Program-made: the position numbers and the translations under genes | Notes under the pieces: model-generated | What the model was told of the DNA's origin: nothing | The model's database searches: none | The model's input: only the letters and a program-made list of their open reading frames with translations | NCBI GenBank assembly: GCA_037893225.1 | Contig: JAZGUH010000731.1 | Location: forward strand, 372,001 to 436,000 | DNA length: 64,000 bases | Source: Hippasteria phrygiana | Lineage: Eukaryota > Echinodermata > Asteroidea > Valvatida > Goniasteridae | Direction: 5' to 3' | Shown: positions 59,027-64,000 of the stretch, piece after piece | Layout: each line of letters opens with the position of its first letter | How positions within the stretch are numbered: position 1 is the first letter of the stretch

Positions 59027-60040
59027 CTGGGGCCGATTTCACTAAAGAGTCAATTTGCGATCATCGCTATTTATCAAGCAAACTCATCGCTAGCCGCAAA
59101 TCCATCGCCGTTGCAATTGCGTCGTTTTTTTCGTTTCACTAAATCCATCGCTGTTGCGATAACGAATTAAAAAAGAAATGTATTGTACGAGGCGGATTCA
59201 CGCAGAGTACACGTGGGAATGTGGTTCGAGCATGCGCAGTTCGCCAAAACCGGATTACAGCAACATGTAACTCATTGATCTCCATTTATAATGAAGATCA
59301 ATGATGGATGTAACCCAAAACCACATGCGAGCTTGCGATTCGCCCGCGCGTACTTCACTAGTATATGCAACACGTATGCAGAACACTCATTCAGAATTTT
59401 TCCCGCGAAAGAAACGAACTAAAAAGAAACTTAGTTTTGATTGCATTTTGGAGTTGTTTATGTAAATGTGTTTCCCAGCACTTCACAGCCCCTATATAGT
59501 TCCGGTAATTTTCACAATAGGCCCCTATGTCATTACAAAGCTGATTTTTTGCTGATCAAATGTTTTCAGTCAAGGACTTGTACCCCCCCCCCCCCCCCCC
59601 CCCTGTGAATGATCTGACAGGTACTTGCCTCAGAAATACCGTGATGTCCCGAGGTAGTTGTATATAATAGACACATCCAGTCGCGAAAAAAATGCAGAGC
59701 TACAAAAAGTCAAACACTTGGTTGTTGCGTCAATCGCTTGACTTCTCAAAAGTATCTCGGAACACCCTCTCTCTAGAGCTCGCCATATTTACAAAACGTC
59801 GTCCAACGTTTGTAAATAAAAATGGCGAAAACATTTTTGCGATGAAAAATAGACTTTGCGGACACTAATAAGGCATCGCAAAATATCAATCGCTAACTTG
59901 ATTATTTGCGATGAACAAATTCATCGCAAAATAGTGAAATCGTTCTTCAAAATTCATCGCTAAGTTGCGATGGGTTTTGAGTTTAGCAAGCGATTTCGGC
60001 ATTTGCGATGATCGCAAAGCGTTAGTGAAATCGGCCCCAG
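59027..60040. mobile_element. 1 kb MITE-like element with TIR CTGGGGCCGATTTCACTAA
   Basis: The TIR at 59027-59045 is mirrored at 60022-60040; similarity continues into GCGATCATCGC. Many CATCGC motifs follow the left end and many GCGATG motifs precede the right end, an inverted arrangement of subterminal repeats. Inside are a C homopolymer (59584-59603) and a further TTGATCTCCATTTATAA palindrome. No transposase frame. Confidence 0.8.
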
Positions 60041-60845
60041 TTTTTCCTGTTTTCAGAATGGCATACGTAAAGAGGTCTGTTCATTGATCTCCATTGTCAG
60101 GCCGTGTCCGAAATGGGCGTCTACAGCTACGGCTACGTCACGCGTATTGTAATGGAAGAACACCTAGACAATAGCCATAGACAAGCGATTCGGACGCAAC
60201 CTTAGAGATCAATGGGTCTGTCCACTAATCTCCATTATTATTGACAACAATAATAATGGAGATCAATAGAGTACCGAAGTGATGACGTCAATCAATGCAA
60301 TGTTTGGAATCAGAATACATTCTAACTGATGTGTTTGGAACCAGTTGCCGCAGCAGCTGACGTCAGACTTCGGTATTCTATGGGTCTATCGACAAAGTTC
60401 CAGTTGAAAATGTGGTTATGTTGAATTTGAGTATATTAAATTATTTCAACCCTCCTATGCAAACATGCATTCTGAGTCATGTTGTTGTATGGGTCAAAAT
60501 CAGTCATTGTTTGTGACCCTTCTGCCACATGTACAAACCACATGTAATCTGACCATGTCTGTGTACAAAGTATAGGCAGAGGAGGTGGAAGGAAATTTTG
60601 ACTGATTTTGACCTTTTAAAAGCAAAAGGGTTTTAATAATGTTGAAAAATTCAATCCTCGTTGCATTGTCTTGTTATTGACTTAAGTTAGGAAAATATAG
60701 ATCATTGTAACTACTCATCAGCAAATAATATCTTCTGACTGTTATTGATGCGTGCGTGTACGTGGTACGTTCTGGTTTCGCACAGCGCGTCAAGTTTGCT
60801 TGAAGATAAATTCGTTATCCCACTCGCGCTCGTGGGATAACTTAT
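60041..60845. other. Dispersed repeats, no genes
   Basis: Includes the reverse copy of repeat D (60445-60640) and a hairpin of TAATCTCCATTATTATTG / CAATAATAATGGAGATCA (60225-60268). GGCCGTGTCCGAAATG at 60101 resembles a MITE end. Confidence 0.5.
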
Positions 60846-60846
60846 A

Positions 60847-61262
60847 ATAGTCTGGTTCCCAGACCAAAATATTCGGACTATTTCTGATGAATATTAGGTC
60901 CGGTAGCCGCAAATGTCACGTGACGAAAACTCAGAATTCTGACATTTTCCGAAAATGTCCGAAGTTTTCCGAACTTGTTTTCGGTAACATTCGGCTGTTA
61001 ACGTTGATGTTTGCAATAACAAAATGTATGTTAGGCCCGTTTCAGATCCTGGAATTTGAATTCTCAATTATATATAAAAACTGAAAAATCAATGCCACAC
61101 TCTTGCAGTCTTTTGCCGACTGGATTTTGGAAGAATATTAAATTTGAATAATGCCACTGACGTCACTCGGACTAACACACGCGTCATGATCTATTTTTAA
61201 CCGCGGTAGCTACCTGACCCAAGATTTAGACGTCAGGAAATCTTCAGGTCAGGGAACCAGAC
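60847..61262. mobile_element. MITE-like element with TIR TAGTCTGGTTCCCAGACC
   Basis: TAGTCTGGTTCCCAGACC at 60847 pairs with GGTCAGGGAACCAGACTA ending near 61262, enclosing about 380 bp. No coding capacity. Related ends occur at 58463. Confidence 0.6.
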
Positions 61263-61273
61263 TAAACTTATAA

Positions 61274-61445
61274 TTGACCTATCGCAGGCGAATCGCGTCA
61301 ACGCAGCTTGTGAATTATTATCCAATCACATCAAGTATAATTCCACGTGGAACGCGCAAAATTTGAGACAAACAAAAATTACCACACAAAATTCCCATAG
61401 GGTTGTCTAAGGGGCGTGGTTAACTCGTAAACGGTGATAGGTCAA
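61274..61445. mobile_element. Dispersed repeat family C, copy 2, with inverted ends
   Basis: TTGACCTATC at 61274-61283 is mirrored by GATAGGTCAA at 61436-61445. The interior matches 14060-14235 (CGCGTCAACGCAGCTTGTGA, TTCCACGTGGAACGCGCAAA). Confidence 0.7.
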
Positions 61446-62054
61446 TATTCTACATGCTCGAAATTTAGAGAAGACTGATTGTGTTCACTAATTAGCGTCA
61501 AATCAAAGGGCTAATGAGAACTTTTATTCAAAAGCGCAGAAAACTGCCGCTTTCAAAGAAAATGTATCCTCACATACTTTTCCCAAAATGAATTTGAATT
61601 GCATATTCTATCTTACTAATGTACTGGGCATGCCCAGTTTTTGGAATAAACCATCGGAGGAACGGTTGGTAGTACGCATATTCCACTGGTTTAACAATAG
61701 AAGTGAGTGTGGTTATAGGAGGAGGAGACTGTGGGTCCGGGGGGAAATGCCACCTCTTTGCTACGCCCTGCTCTACCAATGCTATCATTATCATTATTTG
61801 AATTATTTACATCTTATTTGAACTCAATTACAGCCAATATCAAAGATGGCATTATTTCCGACTGGACCCCACTTCTGTTTTCAAAAATCTAACCTATATT
61901 ATTTAAAGGTTCATCCATCATAATTGATGATTTATTCATTGACATTTTGCCACGTGGTGCAATATTTTTGCGGAGACACTGTACCGGTATACGATCAACG
62001 CGCATTTTTTGGCAGGTGAATTCAGTGTGGTTCTTCAGTCCAATGACGTGTTGG
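61446..62054. other. Stretch without recognised genes
   Basis: Nothing recognisable beyond short open frames on both strands with no family features. Confidence 0.5.
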
Positions 62055-62208
62055 CACTCTAAAAACGGATTGGTTGAAATAACCAGTATTTTGGTTAAAA
62101 CAACCAATGATTGGATTGATATGTGTCCAACCAATTGGATTGGTTGGACACATGTCTACCAATCCTACCAATATATTGGTTGGTTTCAACCAATCCGTTT
62201 TAAGAGTG
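62055..62208. mobile_element. 154 bp MITE with TIR CACTCTAAAAACGGATTGGT
   Basis: CACTCTAAAAACGGATTGGTTGAAA at the left is mirrored by TTTCAACCAATCCGTTTTAAGAGTG at the right. The interior is almost entirely ATTGGTTG/CAACCAAT permutations, so the whole element can fold. Confidence 0.85.
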
Positions 62209-62959
62209 TACAGGGTGTGCGTGAAAATGTCACTAGAAAGATGCTGAATTATTATTGCTTTATACAATCTAACAAAATTCTCACTTTTCATACTGTTGAG
62301 GAAGTTCATAGTCGCACTTAAAACAAATGGAAGAAAGGAATCTTGGCATTTCAGTATTTGCTTAAACCACGGCTTAAATTATTAACAACATATAAATACT
62401 AGACAGTACAAAAATCAGTAAATTAAAGAAACCGAGTGTTTTATTTCTGCCTCATAGCAATCTAACTATCATATTTCGGAATCTAAGAAGCTTGTGTGTC
62501 GGAAGTTGCCCAACTGAAGCAAAATCTTTGTCACTTTTCAGATTAGTCGTTTTTATTTATTTCTCGGTTATTCTTCATCCTTTGTAACATGTTGCTATCT
62601 TGATAAAAAAATACATTGCCTGTTTTGCAAGCAGTTTTCCTCAGCTGGTTTCAGTTTAGTGTTGGTCCGCCGGTCTGGTTAATTCTTGCACGCGTGAATT
62701 ACATGCGGGACATGAAAGATATAAATGTATTTTTAAGTTCTTGCGCCCAAAATGTTGATAACATATTTTTTACCGATTTTGATATCGACTTTGTCACAAC
62801 GCGCTGTTATTTTTTCAATATTGTGCACGTGGTTTGAGGTTTATTCACCGTATACGCGTACCGTATATGATTTTGCACTGAGAGACGACAAAAATAAATT
62901 CACGTGACGCGGGTAAGCTCAGGCACAATTATCGTTAAATATAGGAAGATTTTACCAAG
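62209..62959. other. Stretch without recognised genes
   Basis: AT-rich, nothing supported. Confidence 0.5.
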
Positions 62960-63095
62960 CCAAATATTCGGTTTGTTTCGGGTTCGGTTCGGTTTTGGTC
63001 GGTCCCGGTCGGTTTTCCATAAATTTTTGTCGGGTGGGGTTAGGTCGGTTTTGAGAGTTCAGATCGGTTTCGGTTCGGATTCGGTTTATATGTAT
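62960..63095 (+). repeat. Degenerate CGGTT-type simple repeat, left part
   Basis: GGTTCGGTTCGGTTTTGGTC and similar strings continue to the edge of the solo LTR; TTCGGATCGGTTTGGCC resumes on its other side (from about 63882). Confidence 0.7.
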
Positions 63096-63873
63096 TGTGG
63101 CGGATTTACCAAATTATCCCGGACTTATTATTCCTCCGGTGGTCACCCAGCGAGTGTGGTACTCCTTCAGGAAACCCAAGACCGGTAGGGTAGGCCCGTT
63201 GGACGGAAATGTACCGCCTAATGCACAGGGCTAATAACTGTACACTTAATCAATCTCCGTGGGGACAGACAGTACAGACAGGACAAGAAGTATAATTTGA
63301 TATAAGTAATTTGATGTAACCTCCTTTATTTATTTATTACTCAATCATTGCTGTTTGAACCTCCGAGTAATCATCGATTTAAGTAGTATCCTCAAGTAAT
63401 TAATTGATTGGAATGATCAAGGTTTCCTCTTAAGCGACTAGCGCTAGCTTCACGCCCCCAGCTATTAGCGCGCCTCCTGTTTGGATCCTCCCTTGTAGCC
63501 TCCCAAGCTACGAGTGCCTCTCCCTATGGTCGCAAAGGTAAATTAACCCTTCTTTCCCTACACGGACCAGAACTAATCCCTAGTTCCAAGAAACTAATCC
63601 CAAGTTTCCTCTTCGGTATCCCACCGTGGTCCCACTCAAGTAATTTAAAACAGAGGCCCATGCTCGAATCGAGATAGCGCGCACTGTCGCCTCCTATTAC
63701 CTGAGCTCGACACTCACACGTCCGTCCAAGACGAGATCCAAACACCAACTGTCCGCGTCGCTGATTTCCGCAGTCAATAAACGCGCTAGCGCCCTCTATA
63801 GTAAACTATTTAATAGTGACTTGCGAGTGCTCGCGCTCGTGCCGCACAGTAAATCTCGATCATTTACGTTACA
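63096..63873 (+). mobile_element. Solo LTR, Gypsy-like size and ends
   Basis: Starts TGTGGCGGATTTACC and ends CATTTACGTTACA (TGT...ACA). GTAT flanks both sides (63092-63095 and 63874-63877), a 4 bp target duplication. AATAAA lies at about 63775-63780 in plus orientation. No internal retrotransposon sequence or second LTR is in the window, so it is most likely a solo LTR left by recombination. The orientation follows the AATAAA; the superfamily is inferred only from ends and duplication length. Confidence 0.6.
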
Positions 63874-64000
63874 GTATTATGTTTCGGATCGGTTTGGCCT
63901 GGTCAACCCAATCCGATGCACATCATTACGATTGGCAAGCCATGGGAGACTGCGATTCTCTGAAAGACAATGTATTTGGAGTCTAGGAGAGAGTTGTTTC

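Overview
This window comes from an animal nuclear genome, most likely a marine invertebrate and quite possibly a deuterostome such as an echinoderm or hemichordate. The animal origin is firm: there are spliced genes with GT-AG introns, a DCST-family sperm membrane protein, an SLC16-type transporter and an intact-looking BEL/Pao retrotransposon. The phylum is inference only, from the mix of short inverted-repeat elements, frequent TAGGCCTA-like palindromes and many long C/G homopolymers.

Three host genes can be supported. (1) At 1-4300 on the plus strand are the last three coding exons of a DCST1/DCST2-like (DC-STAMP domain) protein; its 5' part lies off the left edge. (2) At 11038-14704 on the minus strand is a predicted three-exon gene for a 175-residue protein with one C-terminal membrane segment; I do not recognise the family. 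(3) At 28059-35501 on the minus strand is a complete four-exon SLC16 (monocarboxylate transporter-like) gene of 431 residues with all introns in phase 1. The genes look unrelated in function. Genes 1 and 2 converge across about 6.7 kb without genes, and genes 2 and 3 are tandem, separated by 13 kb of repeats.

Most of the rest is mobile and repetitive DNA. At 36301-44374 on the minus strand is an 8.1 kb BEL/Pao element with two almost identical 1.1 kb LTRs, a flanking duplication, one short N-terminal frame and a 1736-codon frame carrying gag-like, protease, reverse transcriptase, RNase H and integrase motifs. There are two large tandem arrays: about 3.9 kb built on 78 bp and about 100 bp units (17.9-21.8 kb), and about 5.1 kb of 26 copies of a 200 bp satellite with three-unit higher-order structure (51.4-56.5 kb). 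Other repeats include a near-perfect 381 bp palindrome at 50.2-51.1 kb, a 190 bp foldback at 8.6-9.0 kb, a solo LTR at 63.1-63.9 kb, a LINE 3' fragment at 10.0-10.2 kb, tRNA-like SINE pieces, minisatellites, and more than a dozen short terminal-inverted-repeat (MITE-like) or dispersed elements.

The observations most worth following are the stop-free tandem array with a Kozak-like ATG in every unit, the higher-order satellite whose core also exists as a single copy in an adjacent dispersed element, the long palindrome, the -1-offset overlap between the two BEL frames, and the unrecognised 175-residue membrane protein.
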